Source: Vespa crabro (lineage: Eukaryota > Arthropoda > Insecta > Hymenoptera > Vespidae). Taken from it: a DNA stretch of 64,000 bases. This document shows positions 1 to 12,896 of the stretch, one piece after another. Numbering within the stretch: position 1 is the stretch's first letter; the number at the start of each line of letters is the position of its first letter. A program made the position numbers and the translations under genes. The notes below the pieces were generated by a model. It had not been told where the DNA came from, made no database searches, and saw nothing but the letters and a program-made list of their open reading frames with translations. The stretch spans positions 1,267,732-1,331,731 of the forward strand of contig NC_060962.1 in assembly GCF_910589235.1 (NCBI RefSeq). The letters run 5' to 3'.

Positions 1-167
1 TTCGCTTTCAATGAGTGAATATCGCAATTCAAATATCAAAGGTTCTTCTATGTCATAAACCTAAAGTTTTTCACATAATTATTATCTGAGAAATCAGGAT
101 TGAAGGAACTGAAGAAACTCGAGAGTTAAAAATATAAAGTTATATCCTTTTCTATTTCTTTTCCTGT

Positions 168-171
<4 letters not shown>

Positions 172-217
<46 letters not shown>

Positions 218-231
218 TCTCTTTCTCTTTC
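172..231. repeat. (CT)n microsatellite
   Basis: Pure CT followed by CTTT units. First of dozens of CT/GA tracts in this window. Confidence 0.95.
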
Positions 232-1689
232 TTCATTTGACGGTTTTACGATAGTAGGAGAATCGTTGTCACGACGACTATAATAAATTCCCGTAACGAG
301 GTTCAACGTCACGTTTTACGAGATGCAATGCTTTGCCAGCGAATCCGATCACGCTTGCTCCAATTGCTTTTCAAAGTGTTATCTCGCGAGGTTGCAATAA
401 TTAATTATCTTCTCGTTATACGATTATTCGATATGTCCCGACTGATTTCTCTTTGTTGATACGTGCGTTTCATTAAAATCGAGTAGATGCAAACTCGTCC
501 TCATTTCTCGAACCATTTTATTCACGATAAAGAAAGACCGTTGAAGTTAATGAACGTTGTTATAAAGATGTGAACACATTTATCGTCGTTATTTTCAAGA
601 AAGTATGCATTTAGATATCTTCTATGAGAAATTTTAGTCTTAACTATCCATGGAATGCTCTTAAGGACACCCGGTAAACGCGGCACAGTTAAAGACTGAC
701 ACTAATGACACTTTAAGTCACCTATCGCGTTACGATAGCATTACAACAAGCTCCATTACTAGTATCACAACCAGTAGCATCAGCCAACGGCAAACACAAA
801 TATCAAAGTTGGAAGCTTGACAAAAAGCTTATCCTGTGCACCTTTTCGCGGGTAAAGATTCGAGAGGAGAGCATTCGAGTAGTGCCATCGGTTGGTTGGT
901 TGGTTGTTGGGAGGAGGAAGTAGAAGGAGGAAGGGAGGTCGAACGGTTTATTACCTCATAAAAACACAGGAAGTTACTACGTCTAGGTCCTGTGAGGCCG
1001 CGAACCGACTAAAAATTTATTTATCGCTCGTCTTCATCGATCGATTACGTTTACGATCATAAGCTATCCATGGATTTACGTTCGCATAATTTTCAGCTTT
1101 CGATTTTCCTTTTTCACGTTTTATTTCTGACTCTTCTCTCCTCCTTACCTTTTTCTCGAAAACCGCTTTACATCCTTCCAGAACGTACAATATTTTCGTG
1201 TAACTACCTCTCGTAAAGATACGCCCTCGGAATATCTTAGAAAGCCAGTATAGGTGATAAAGTTAGTGAAATACAGAAGAAGAGAGAGAGAGAGAGAGAG
1301 AGAGAGAAGGAGGGAGTGAAAGAGAAGGAATAGCGTGTGAAATGTACATATTACATGTATCTATGTATGTCCGACCTTTATATCCACGAATAAGAAACGA
1401 ATCGTCTTGAATCAACCCGGTTTTCTTCCTTTTTCCTTTCTCTTTTCTTTTTTTCCTTATACCCTTAACACACGTTATCTTTTCTGATTTTTCGTTATTC
1501 TCTCATTCTTTCGACCCATTTACTATTTTATTGTCTTAAAAATACATACTTTCTCTCTCTTTTTTCTCATTATTTTATGGCGTAGAAACGAAGTCCATAG
1601 ATTTCTTATCTTCATTTTTGTTTAACGAAAACATTTTCTCTCATGATTTATTTCTTGCAATTAACTTTATTTTTTTACATTCACCGATA

Positions 1690-1731
1690 TATACATACAT
1701 ACATACATACATACATACATACATACATACA

Positions 1732-1809
<78 letters not shown>
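1690..1809. repeat. (ATAC)n then (TA)n microsatellite
   Basis: About 70 bases of ATAC units change abruptly into about 50 bases of pure TA. Confidence 0.95.
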
Positions 1810-1812
<3 letters not shown>

Positions 1813-2287
1813 ACTGATCCTTAAATGTACACACACACATACATTACACTACAACATTAGTTGTAGTATGTATGTGTTTAGTTCGATGAAATTGTCAAAT
1901 AAAAAAGACGAAGTCTTTAAGTGATTATAAACATGAAAATAAAGTGTCCATCGTAAGATTGATCGAGAAAAGATATTTGAAGAGCAGTGAATGGTTTGAC
2001 GATGTTTAATGAACGTTATCGTTACTATTTATATTTTATTTGAGAGAGCATGTAGAGAGGGAAAAGGGTGGGAGACAACGAGTGGCGGTTATTACGCATT
2101 ATATAGATGGGCCTCCATCGATCCAACCATTAATTGCATCGGCTAATTCCGCGAATGGGTCGTTAAGGATCAGCTGTTTCGCGTTTAACGCGAAGTTAAC
2201 CGCATACAGCCTACTTCATCTCCGATCGAATAGTAATCGATGTCTCTTTATAGAATGCACAACACTGTAATTGGTTTGTTTCTCAGG

Positions 2288-2337
<50 letters not shown>
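2288..2337. repeat. (GA)n microsatellite
   Basis: Uninterrupted AG/GA run of about 50 bases. Confidence 0.95.
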
Positions 2338-2342
<5 letters not shown>

Positions 2343-2531
2343 GAAGCTTAACTACTGGATAAAGTTGTTCGAAGCTGGCGTTTAACCGAGGCTTAACTTG
2401 AACGAGGCGAGCAATATTTACTGCTAATTGACTCATACTATTTGGGATTTAGCCGATTTTATTTAAGGAAAATACGAAGGAAAAAAGTGAAGTTTTGTGT
2501 TTTCAACTGTTGTCCTCATTAAGGAACCGAT

Positions 2532-2533
<2 letters not shown>

Positions 2534-2584
<51 letters not shown>

Positions 2585-2625
2585 CCCCCCTCTCTCTCTC
2601 TCTCTCCCTCTCTCTCTCTCTCTCC
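2534..2625. repeat. (CT)n microsatellite with a C9 interruption
   Basis: CT run broken near 2581-2590 by a poly-C stretch, then CT again. Confidence 0.95.
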
Positions 2626-3640
2626 CGAGAAAATATGGGTCGACTGGATTATAGATAGATAGATATATAGATGATAGGAGAAAATCTTAACTCTTTTTTC
2701 TTTTAATAAAGCTAAGGTTTCTAAGCTATCGTTCGTTTCTCGAATAAAATGGATTTTGGCTTATCTTCGATTTTTATTTCTTTATCTTTCTTAAATATTT
2801 TTCAGTAAAATAATAGAAGTGATCTCTCTCACCCTCTCTTTCTCTCTTTCCTTCCATATTCATTTATCTTTTCTCGAAGATTCACTACCGTAGCGACTTG
2901 AATATCTTATAGAAATAAGATATCTCGAGAAGCGATATTTTATTCGTCTGTCGGTTTCATACCCTCTTATTTTTTTTTTTTTTTTTATAATACTTTTATC
3001 ATCGCGTCGAGCAAAGCGATGAAAGAAAGAATATAGATGGAGGGGTCGCAAAAATGAATTGTATTTCTTTAATGTCGAATCATCTGATTTTATAGAAATA
3101 ATTTATTATTCATTCAAGCAAAAGAAAGCAATAGGATCGATTAAATCAGGTATATCTTGTTCGCTTATTTGTGGTCTCTTCTCTTTCGAATAAAAACAAA
3201 AAAAAAACGAAAGGAAAGAGAGAGATAGAGAGATAGAAGCAAACTTCGCATATATTCCTGAACATTAAGCAGGTAGGAAAGATTTAATCTCAAATGAGAT
3301 CTAAATGCGTGACTCATTTAACGACGGCACATCAAGTGGGAATATCTTGCGAGCTTAAGCATAGCTTTTGCCAAGAAAAAACTTATCCGAGTCGACGACC
3401 ATGCTGGGAAAACGAAGCAGCCGCTGATCTAGCAATTAACTCAGTTGGATTCGAGCCAACTATTTATGTTGCACTATTATCGCGGCACTTGCCTTCTCTT
3501 CTACGTTCCACCCTCTCTTTTGGAACTTGCAAGCAACTATTTCATTTTAGTTTCTTCCTTCTTCCTCTATTTCGTTGATTTTAACTCGGCACGGAAATAA
3601 AGTAGCCCTTCCGTAAGAATTTTTTCTCTATCTGTCTGTT

Positions 3641-3673
<33 letters not shown>

Positions 3674-4404
3674 TTTTCTTTTATTTCTTTTTAATCTTTT
3701 TTCTTCTTTTCTTTTTTCGAAAAATAATACAAACTTATTGTTAAATCAAGGTTGAAAATTTATTCCCATTTATTTCGATTTTATAATAAAAGAAATTACA
3801 TATTTATGTATGTATGCGTTTTCAAAATTATCAATTCTTTCGTTGATACGTTGGGAAAACGAACAAATAAAAAAGAATTATTGTTTGCTATTAATTTGAT
3901 CCAAATTTACGGTTAACGGGCGATTGCAAATATTTTATTCGTTTCTGTAATGATTTTTTCGATGAAAAAGTCGTTCGATAATAACAGCTTGCAAATTTCC
4001 TCTCTATGAACGCCAATTTTCCTCCTATGATTGATCTCGATGATAAAAATGTTATTGTATTTCGCATAATAAAAAATATCGTGTTGATCTATGAAAAAGG
4101 GCATATAATCGTTCGAATATCAATCTCTATCGTTTATTGATTTCTCTAGGAAGAAACGAGGTTGGTGGACCTGCCGATAAAAGATCAAAACGGATCAACG
4201 TAAGAAAAGTTCGATTAACGACTATATAGACTTCTTAATAGACGATAGAAGTGTCTAAGATAGTGCAAAAGAAAAAAAATCTTTTTCATCTTTCCAGCCT
4301 TTCTGACAAAGGATCTTTTTCTTACTACCTGTCTTTCTCTTTCTCTTTCTCTCTTTCTTTCTTATTGTCATCGTCCTTCAAAATCTTCCCGCGAACTAGA
4401 ATTT

Positions 4405-4410
4405 TTTATT
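4405..4410 (-). promoter_or_regulatory. candidate poly(A) signal of the MARCH-like ligase gene
   Basis: AATAAA on the minus strand, 168 bases past the stop codon, just beyond the long pyrimidine tract. It is the nearest exact hexamer; another lies near 4133-4138. In AT-rich DNA the hexamer is common, so this is only a candidate. Confidence 0.35.
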
Positions 4411-4429
4411 CTCTCCTTTACTAGAAAAA

Positions 4430-4530
4430 GAAAAAAAAAGAAAAAGAGAAAGAAAAAGAGAAAGAGAATGAGAGAGAGGGAAAGAGAGAAAGAAAAGAGA
4501 GAAAGAGAGAGAGAAAGAGAGAGAAGAGAG

Positions 4531-4571
<41 letters not shown>
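4430..4571 (-). repeat. long CU-rich tract in the ligase 3'UTR
   Basis: On the plus strand this is almost pure A/G (GAAA, GAGAA and GA units). On the transcript it is an uninterrupted pyrimidine tract starting only a few bases after the stop codon at 4578. Pyrimidine-rich 3'UTR tracts can bind PTB/hnRNP-I type proteins, but no such role is shown here. Confidence 0.85.
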
Positions 4572-4573
<2 letters not shown>

Positions 4574-4577
4574 AGAA

Positions 4578-4787
4578 CTATCTCGACGGATAAAGATAAG
4601 TTTCAATTTCTTGGTAGATTAATAACCTCGATTCGCCTGGCGTTTTCATGTTGCTCGCCGAGATGCTCATAATTTGGTTCTCGTACTCTTGAAAGGATTC
4701 TGTGGTAGGTCGAAAGAGTTGTGGATCTACGATAAGTTGAACGTTCACCGTATTCTTCCACCATCTGTACCACGGTGATAACTGATC
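4578..4787 (-). CDS. MARCH-like ligase, last exon (C-terminal tail and stop)
   Basis: After a good acceptor (ttgtctatttcag) the phase-0 frame reads DQLSPWYRWWKNTVNVQLIV, then a polar tail ending IETYLYPSR and TAG. The Trp-rich stretch directly after the second membrane segment corresponds to the juxtamembrane region of MARCH2/3 (human proteins have a Tyr/Arg/Trp-rich stretch followed by a hydrophobic VxL motif there). The exon has 69 sense codons plus stop. A different reading frame on the same strand is also open here (Met at 4800) but does not join in phase. Confidence 0.9.
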   Translation of the reverse strand, partial: DQLSPWYRWWKNTVNVQLIVDPQLFRPTTESFQEYENQIMSISASNMKTPGESRLLIYQEIETYLYPSR

Positions 4788-6709
4788 CTGAAATAGACAA
4801 ATTGATGGTTGAAAATTGTAAACGAATTTTAGAATTTTATCTCTTCATCTTTATACCTGATGTATCTTTATCTACGATTTATTCTTTTCATATATATATA
4901 TGTATATATAAATCTTTATTATTTTTATATCTAATTTTTATATCCGATATTATTAATCAAAATGGATGGCATCTTATATTTTTTTTTCTTAGTCATTTTT
5001 AATTTTATTCTTAAAGTTTGTAATTGATATTATTAATAAGAATGGATGAATATTTTATTTTATTTTTTGAATAATATTTTTAAATATTACAATTTTATTC
5101 TTAAAGTTTATATTATATTCCACATTGGGAATAGACATCAATAAAATACCATCTAGCCATTTCTCTCTCTATCTATCTTAGGAGAAAGTCGGAGTAGCAA
5201 TATTTTGTCGAAACAATCACAGATCGATTTTGAAAGAGTTTCTGGTGCGTATAGAGAAAAGAAATTTGATTCAAATCGAAAACAATAAAGGCTTTACTCT
5301 GGGAATCTTATTGACAAGTTACGTGACATACGCTTTCAAATTGACGTATTTTCTTTTTATACTTCTTTCGTCTTATTATATCTTTTTCAAAGTGGTTGTT
5401 AGGACGTTTTATTCGGACGAATCTGCAATATGCAAGCTATTCCAAACGTTTCATTCGTATAGATATATATTTATCATTTACCAGTTATCTTTATGATTAA
5501 TATAAATGATAATTAATCTTTTCAAATCCTATATCCTTTCTATACGAATAATATTCAATTCGAATCGTTTAAAATCTGATTAGAATAAATTATATGATCT
5601 ATTAAATTGATATCTAATTAATAGACAATTAATTAACATTAACTTTGGCTTTGACCAGACCACATTTTCTATGTAATTTAATAATGCACATATTATTAAG
5701 CTGGACGTATAAGAAATGAAAATTAAATGTGAGAGTTAAAGTGTCTAGAATTATTTGATTGGAAAGAATACAGAAAGAAAACTTTTATTCACATTTAACG
5801 GATAAGATACCAAATGGACTTGTTTGTAGACTGAGATCATATAAGTAGTCAATAAAAACGAGAGAGAGAAGATATTTCTATCTTTCAAGTCTCAGCAATT
5901 CAATCTGGTTTGCTTTTTCGTGAGTGTTACAGAGTTTTAGTCTTCATAGAGCTTCCATTCCACACTACTTCTTCACGATAGACATCTGGCACGGATGTCT
6001 CTTCTGTTTCTTTTCGACCTACGGAAAGTACGTGTCGTAATGCGTTTCTTCCGGTTCGTTCGGTCGATGCTGACTCGTTGCATTTCAGCATTTTACTCAC
6101 CTGTTTCATCTTTACATTGCACTCGGTTGCACTCTGTTAGTAGAAGTGATAGAGAGAAACAGATTGAGATAACGAAGTTTATTATTTTTGGATAGATCTT
6201 TTAAAAACAAAAAGAAATATTCTACATAAATATTATAATAAATATATAAATAAATGATTATTTGTGTCTGCGTGAATATATGTATGTGTGTGTGTGTGTA
6301 CAATATCCGAACAAAAAGTGTCCAGAATTAAATTCAGGAATATAATGATTTTTTCAAAAAACGCCGTGACAGATCAATTTTGTTTTCGAACGAAGCAGAC
6401 CTTTACCATAAATTGACAACCCCTTCAAAAATGTTAAATGGTAGCAGAGATCAAGTGATATATCGTATGAAAGGATTTTTAATTGTTTTTCAACAATGCT
6501 TTTTTTTAATTATGAATCAACAATTTTTGGAGAAAATACGTTTCGAAGTTTTTGGTGGAAACCAATTTTTATTTTATTAAATATTCCATATGTATATCGC
6601 CGATCTTTATGCAGTAATAAAATATTTGTTCAATGTTACATCGAACATTACAAAAAGAGAGAGAAAGAGACAAATAGACAAACAGACAGAGAGAAAGAAA
6701 AAGAATGAC

Positions 6710-6776
<67 letters not shown>

Positions 6777-7071
6777 TTACTATCTAAAAGAGGAAAACCA
6801 CATAAACATCATAAACGGAAACCACATAAGGGATTAAGCAAACTGTATAAGAAAGGATAGATAGGGATAGGACAGAGAGATAGAAAACATAAAACTGGCC
6901 GACATATAGCCTGTGTCCTAAGAAAGTCGAGCTATTCCTTGATTCAGACATAAAACTTCTTAGGGGATTATTCTACGTGAATAAAGGTGTATTTTCCCGT
7001 TCAATACAAAGGATATCGTATGTTCGATCATTCGATTAAAAAAAATTATTTCTAATTGTGATCACACACAC

Positions 7072-7132
<61 letters not shown>

Positions 7133-10100
7133 TCAATTTCTCGATCATTATATTTTATCTACATTAGAATGAAAGTCGATACCTTAATGCTGGGATCGTT
7201 TAATAATTATTATTGTTATTAATTATTTTATACCTTATTATATTTATTATATTATTCATTATTATTATGTTATAAATATATATTACTTATATTTATTATA
7301 TTTATTATTTTATATATTTATTATATTCATATATTTCATATGTTCTATTATATTTATACGTTTTCTTATTAATATATCTTTTTATTAACACGCACTAGGA
7401 TTTAGACTTACAATTATTATTTTATCTCCGTATTAAAAGTAAATGTTAAATAATGTGAATTTTATTCTAAGTGGAGGATCATTGATCGAACGTTAATCCA
7501 AATGATTGATCCAACTTTTGTCTCTGTATGAACGTCACTTTTTTAAAGTGAATATATAGTTGAATGGAATAGAGAAGGAATAGAGATAAATTAAGATGGT
7601 AGATAGAATATACGATACCATTAAACGTATTGCCGACTGCAGACTGTGGATATAAGTTCTGAATGAATTTTCTTTAAAAATGCAATCTCATGAGAGGTAT
7701 AACGAAGTAGAAAAGAGAGGGAAGTATGCGACAGAAAAGGAGAAATTAGAAGTTCGCGAATTGCCATTTAGAAATGGTTATTTAGAAAAGCTTACGAAAA
7801 ATATTGCGTATTCTAGTATGCCTGTCGAGATGAAATACAACATGAATAAACAAGAAGAAGAAGAAGAAGAAAAAGAGGAAGAAGATGGAGAAAGAGAAGA
7901 AGAAGAAGAAGTAGAGAAATCGTAGGCAGAAAATTTGTTCGATCGATTTTAGACTTAGACTTAATGACTTCTCGGAAGGGTTTGATGATTAGGAAAAGAG
8001 AAGAGAAAACTTTTACAATTTCGAAAGTATTCTAATCAAAGGACTAACATTTTCAAAGAATTGACTATCATTAAGGTATTCGACTTTATTGCGATTTTAT
8101 TTTGAACGTTCGTATAATTGTCGATCACGAATTATAAGAGAGCGTTAATACATTATAAAAAGTATAATAAATAATTTTGTTTTTATCCTTCTTTAAACAG
8201 AAAAAATTATGAAAGTATTAGATAATTTGTATCAAATTTATTCGACATTCAATATCATTATTATCATTATTATCATTATTATCATTATCATCAATATTAT
8301 TATTCTCACCGATATAAATTTGCGATATTGCGATCGAAATTATTATCTTCATCATTATTATTATTATCATTGTAAACATTATCAAAGATCTGTCCAATAT
8401 AAAGCGTACAAAGGCTTTGTCAGCTACGGCATGTTAAGACAACGTTCTCCTACTTCTGACAGGTACCTCTCGAGCATATTTATACGACAAGGCCATAGCA
8501 TCGACGATCCTTTACTGTGGCCTGATCTTCGCCTTTTCCTTTTATATATTATCCTCGAAATAAGCTCTTAAGAAAAAGTGTAGAGGACTTGTGTCAAAAG
8601 AATAAAGTAAAAGAGGCTCATTCACTAAGGATTTTTTTTTAGGATCTTGATAAATTGCCGGTATAAAGTTATTACGATGTAAAGAACTTTCAATGGCTGT
8701 TAATTACATTTGTTGATTTGTTTATTAACTTGTTGATTTTGTTGATGACATCGTTGTGAGTTTACATATATTGAGTTGTTCGGTAATCACGGTACAAAGA
8801 GCTGAATTAAAAAAAAAAAAGAAAAAATATATATATATCGAAACTGTCGAATATAAATTTTTTGATAATATCTATTTCGTGTTCTTTTGATATGAGATTA
8901 TTGAAATTATATTATTCATAAATGGAAGCAACATATAAATATTAATTTTTTCTTTTGTGAAGTTATTATAAATTTTCATTGTGTGTATTTTTTCACCTCT
9001 TTTCTCTTTTTCTCATTAGTTTTAATATTTAATAAAAACTAACTAAGAGTGTGGTTTACTAACTATAATACATATAAAAGTAATATGACAAAGACTTCGT
9101 ATAGAGTTTCGTAATCTTTTAAGTTGGCCAAGAGATAGGAAAAGAGTGTCGGTCTCTCAACGTGGCAAAATTTAAAGGTAGACCTTCCGTCAAAGTTAAA
9201 AAGAAAATGAGTAAAGAGCTTACCTTTCCGAGAAGATAAACCGTCGTGATGTAACCAAATATCACGATGGTGAGGAAGAACCATATGATTCCTTTCGTCC
9301 ATGACTTGGAAATACCAATTTTCTTACCCTCGATAATGAAGTAACGCATACCTACAACATAGATATAAGAGGAACACATATATAATTAAATTATAATCTC
9401 AAAGAAAATTATGAATTATTCGTCTCATATGAATACGTATTGATCATGTTATTTCATACGATAACTCACCCCAAAGACATACGATTATTAAACCAATCGT
9501 GACGACGGTGAGTAACGTAAAGATTAGAAGATCGGATTGGATGTTTCGTCGATTATGCGGATGAGTAATCCATATCCTCAATGACTCGGGCCTGAAGGTT
9601 CCCATAAAAGTGATAACTATGCAGGTGAAAAAGCAGATTGGGTTCTGACCAGTTAAGCGAATCAATATTATCCTTAACGATCGGAACGAGAAATCGTTTC
9701 AAATTACAATGTATAATTCTTACCAGGTGTAACGAAGCGTTTCTACTGCGTTAAACTGATAATGACACAATTCGCAATAACTTCGACAGGACTGATTCAA
9801 CCATCTTTCCAAGCACGATAAGTGGACATAAGCTAAAGTTCCTTTACACCTAAATTACATTAATTGAAGAGCTTGTAAGTAAATTTGCAGCAATTATTGA
9901 TTTCTTAATTATCCTTTAAACTGTGAATTCACGTTTGCCTGGAGTGTTTTAGAAATGTTAATTATTCATTAATTAATTAAGTATTGTATTTACCAGAAAA
10001 TGAGTAGAATAGTAATTAGTATTAAAATATCAAGTAAATTATCGATGATATTGATTTGACATAAAATTCAAAACGCGCATATAAGTACTTTCGTATAGCT

Positions 10101-10133
10101 CAAAGGATTCATTTCTGGTACTTAAGCGGTTCA

Positions 10134-10170
<37 letters not shown>

Positions 10171-11341
10171 AACACATCGAATATATATACCTATATATGT
10201 ATATATATTCTATATATACTTTAGCTCGTAAAGGACGGTAAAAGTGAGATTCGACTCTATACGAGGTCACTCAACGAATTTCCTCTCGGAAGAATCTTTA
10301 CAATTCTGAGCTGAGTGTTTTATTGTCCTCGAAAGTCTCTTCGCGTTACAGTTCGGGTCGAGTACGTCTTCGAAATGTACGTAATTTTTCGAGACTTTCC
10401 AAAAATGCTTAAAACACTGTTAGGTCCATAGAAATTCTCTGTCAAACTCTTCGTGAATAGTGAACCCTCTTCATAAATTCTACAGTCTTTAGAATTTTTC
10501 AAGGGTCACCATCTCTGCTCATATTTAAAGATACTATTACGATATGTATGATTAATAATAATATATATGATTAATAACTACGATCACCATCACCACAACA
10601 ACAACAATAACAACAATAACAATAACAACAGCAATAACAATAACAACAACAACAACAATAATAATAATAATAATAATAATGATGATGACGATGATGATGA
10701 TGATGATGAAGATGATGATGATGATGATAATGTTGATGAAGATAAAGATGATGATAATAAAAATTGAGAACATTAATGAATATGTATTTCAATTTGATAG
10801 TTACTCTCTTCTTCATCTCTTTTTTTTTAGGATACTATTGGAAGAGATCGAAAATATTGCAAAGATGAAAAGATTGAAATTCCCGAACCATGTCGAAATA
10901 TCGTAGTGCTTTAGTTCGTTCTCGCATTTCTCTCTACGGCTCACCTCGTAATTTCTCACGGCTTACCGTGATACCGTTCGCGACAGGTTTTACAAATCAT
11001 TCGACTGTTTACGTCTTTGCACAGTTCTCGACTCCTTTCGCTATGTTGCAACCCCTTTTCTCTGTCTCTTTTCTTTCTCTTTCTCTTCCCTTTCTCCTTC
11101 GTACATACGTGAAAAAGAAAGAAATCGGAGTAAAAGGTAACATTTGCACCCTTTTCACTTCACACCCCCTCGACTTACGTTCTGATTTTCCTTCCTACGA
11201 ATTTGCAAAAGACGTTCACTCGACTCGTTTGCACGCATACGAACATTTCATTTTCGAGAAAGGTCGTGCAAGCCGACGACGTTTCATTTTCAGGAAAAGG
11301 TCAGACGAATTCACGATGCGATACAATTTTCCTTCTTGCGA

Positions 11342-11392
<51 letters not shown>

Positions 11393-12283
11393 TTCTCTTT
11401 CCTTTTACTCCTGTCCTCATCGTAGCGTTCTCGATAAATGAATTTTATCGTCTCTAATGACATATATTGTGAGCTTATATATATACTTACACATACATAC
11501 AAAAATATATGTAATTATACATATATATTATATTAAAAATAAAAATTTTTATTGTTTGTATAATAAGCAGATAATTTTAGATCTTTACAGCAATAATTGA
11601 ATTATTAATCAATAATTAAGTTAATGTTTTCATTTTTTTCGATTAATTTCTTTTAATTTTTTAGCTTTCCATTTTAATGAATCTTTCTTTCTTGCGGTGT
11701 AGCATCATTGTGAAACATCTATCTACACTGACACCATCTTTCTGATAATATATATTTTAAGAAAATATTTTTACAAACCAGCAGATCCGCGATGTAACCA
11801 AACAAAAATGAGTATGTAAAGGAAAAAAAATTTATGTACATTACTGTATGTACATTTTTATGAAGAAAGGTATTCTATGAACAAAAAGCAAAGCTAAATG
11901 AAGTGGAACGCGTTAATTTAAAAACCGAACAAAAAGTATCCAAGGCCCAGAAAAAAAAGAAAAATGAAAAATGAGAAATTTTCAAGAATCCAAAATCGAA
12001 ATTTCAATCAGACTTGTTAAGTTTCAACATTATAATTATTTAACGACTATAATATTAATGAAATCATATTTACACTTATATTTTTCTTATACATATTTAT
12101 AGTAAAAAGTTCAACAATTATAGTTATACTATAAAATAGAACAAAAAAACAAATAGAATAACAAAAAGGTGTTGCTCAAGTTGAACATGGTACCAATCAG
12201 CGTGAAAAATAGTCACATCTCGTCTATCATTTTCTCTCGCATTCTGAAAAATTATTTTTTTTTCGTATTTATTCGACACATCA

Positions 12284-12335
<52 letters not shown>

Positions 12336-12851
12336 CATATTTTTTACGTTTATATATATGTATGTATATACGTAGTTTTCGAGCATCATGAACTTTTCTA
12401 CGTTGATTGGTCGATTGGCATGCGCGCTTGGAAACAGTTATCTGTCTCTAGAATTTATTTCGAGTTTATTCTATCTTTTTTCCTTTCTTTTTTGTTTTTA
12501 TTGTTGTTCTTTTTTTAGCGATGTGAAAAAGTAAGCGCGCGCGTACACCTAGATATACCATTGCCTTGTTATATCCAGTTTTCAGATTGTTCTGGTCGGC
12601 GATGCACGGTATGCCAGGAAATTCAAATTATTCTGCCAACGTGAAACATGATATAAGCATTATTAGATGAGAAATAATACAGACAATGGAATTAACACAT
12701 ATTTGTTCCCTCGTATATATACATATACTTTCTAGGAAAAAATTCGCACGTTGAATCATAGATGTAATTTGTTACTCGTTGATTTCAGTAATCTCTTCGA
12801 ATTTATCTTTCTTTCGTATCATTTTATCGTATTTTCTACAATAAAAAGAAA

Positions 12852-12896
<45 letters not shown>

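Larger units (their letters stand above)
4788..9223 (-). other. last intron of the MARCH-like ligase gene
   Basis: Bounded by donor gtaagct at 9223 and acceptor ttcag at 4788. It holds a degenerate tandem repeat near 4946-5115, the possible alternative exon at 5927-6133, GA and TA microsatellites, and very AT-rich DNA around 7.2-7.4 kb. Plus-strand open frames here are low-complexity or short and unsupported. Confidence 0.85.

Noticed and set aside
3294..3578. Plus-strand frame containing NSVGFEPTIY
   Set aside because: Resembles a common spurious-ORF phrase; no family, no splice context.
4603..4800. Minus-strand frame starting MSISGSVITVVQMVEEYGER
   Set aside because: Overlaps the true ligase last exon in another frame; only the phase-0 frame from 4787 joins the upstream exon and matches the family.
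7490..7640. Minus-strand phase-0 frame after a ccacag acceptor in the ligase last intron
   Set aside because: AT-driven codons, no similarity to MARCH tails; the exon at 4787-4578 fits the family.
9063..9302. Minus-strand frame starting MDERNHMVLPHH
   Set aside because: Wrong-frame shadow of the second-membrane-segment exon.
10552..10906. Open frames on both strands (poly-Ile, poly-Asn/Asp, poly-Met)
   Set aside because: Direct product of the trinucleotide repeat.
10890..11441. 183-codon plus-strand frame
   Set aside because: Arg/Ser/Phe-rich with a CT-derived tail and no recognisable domain; it lies antisense in the ligase intron with no splice support.
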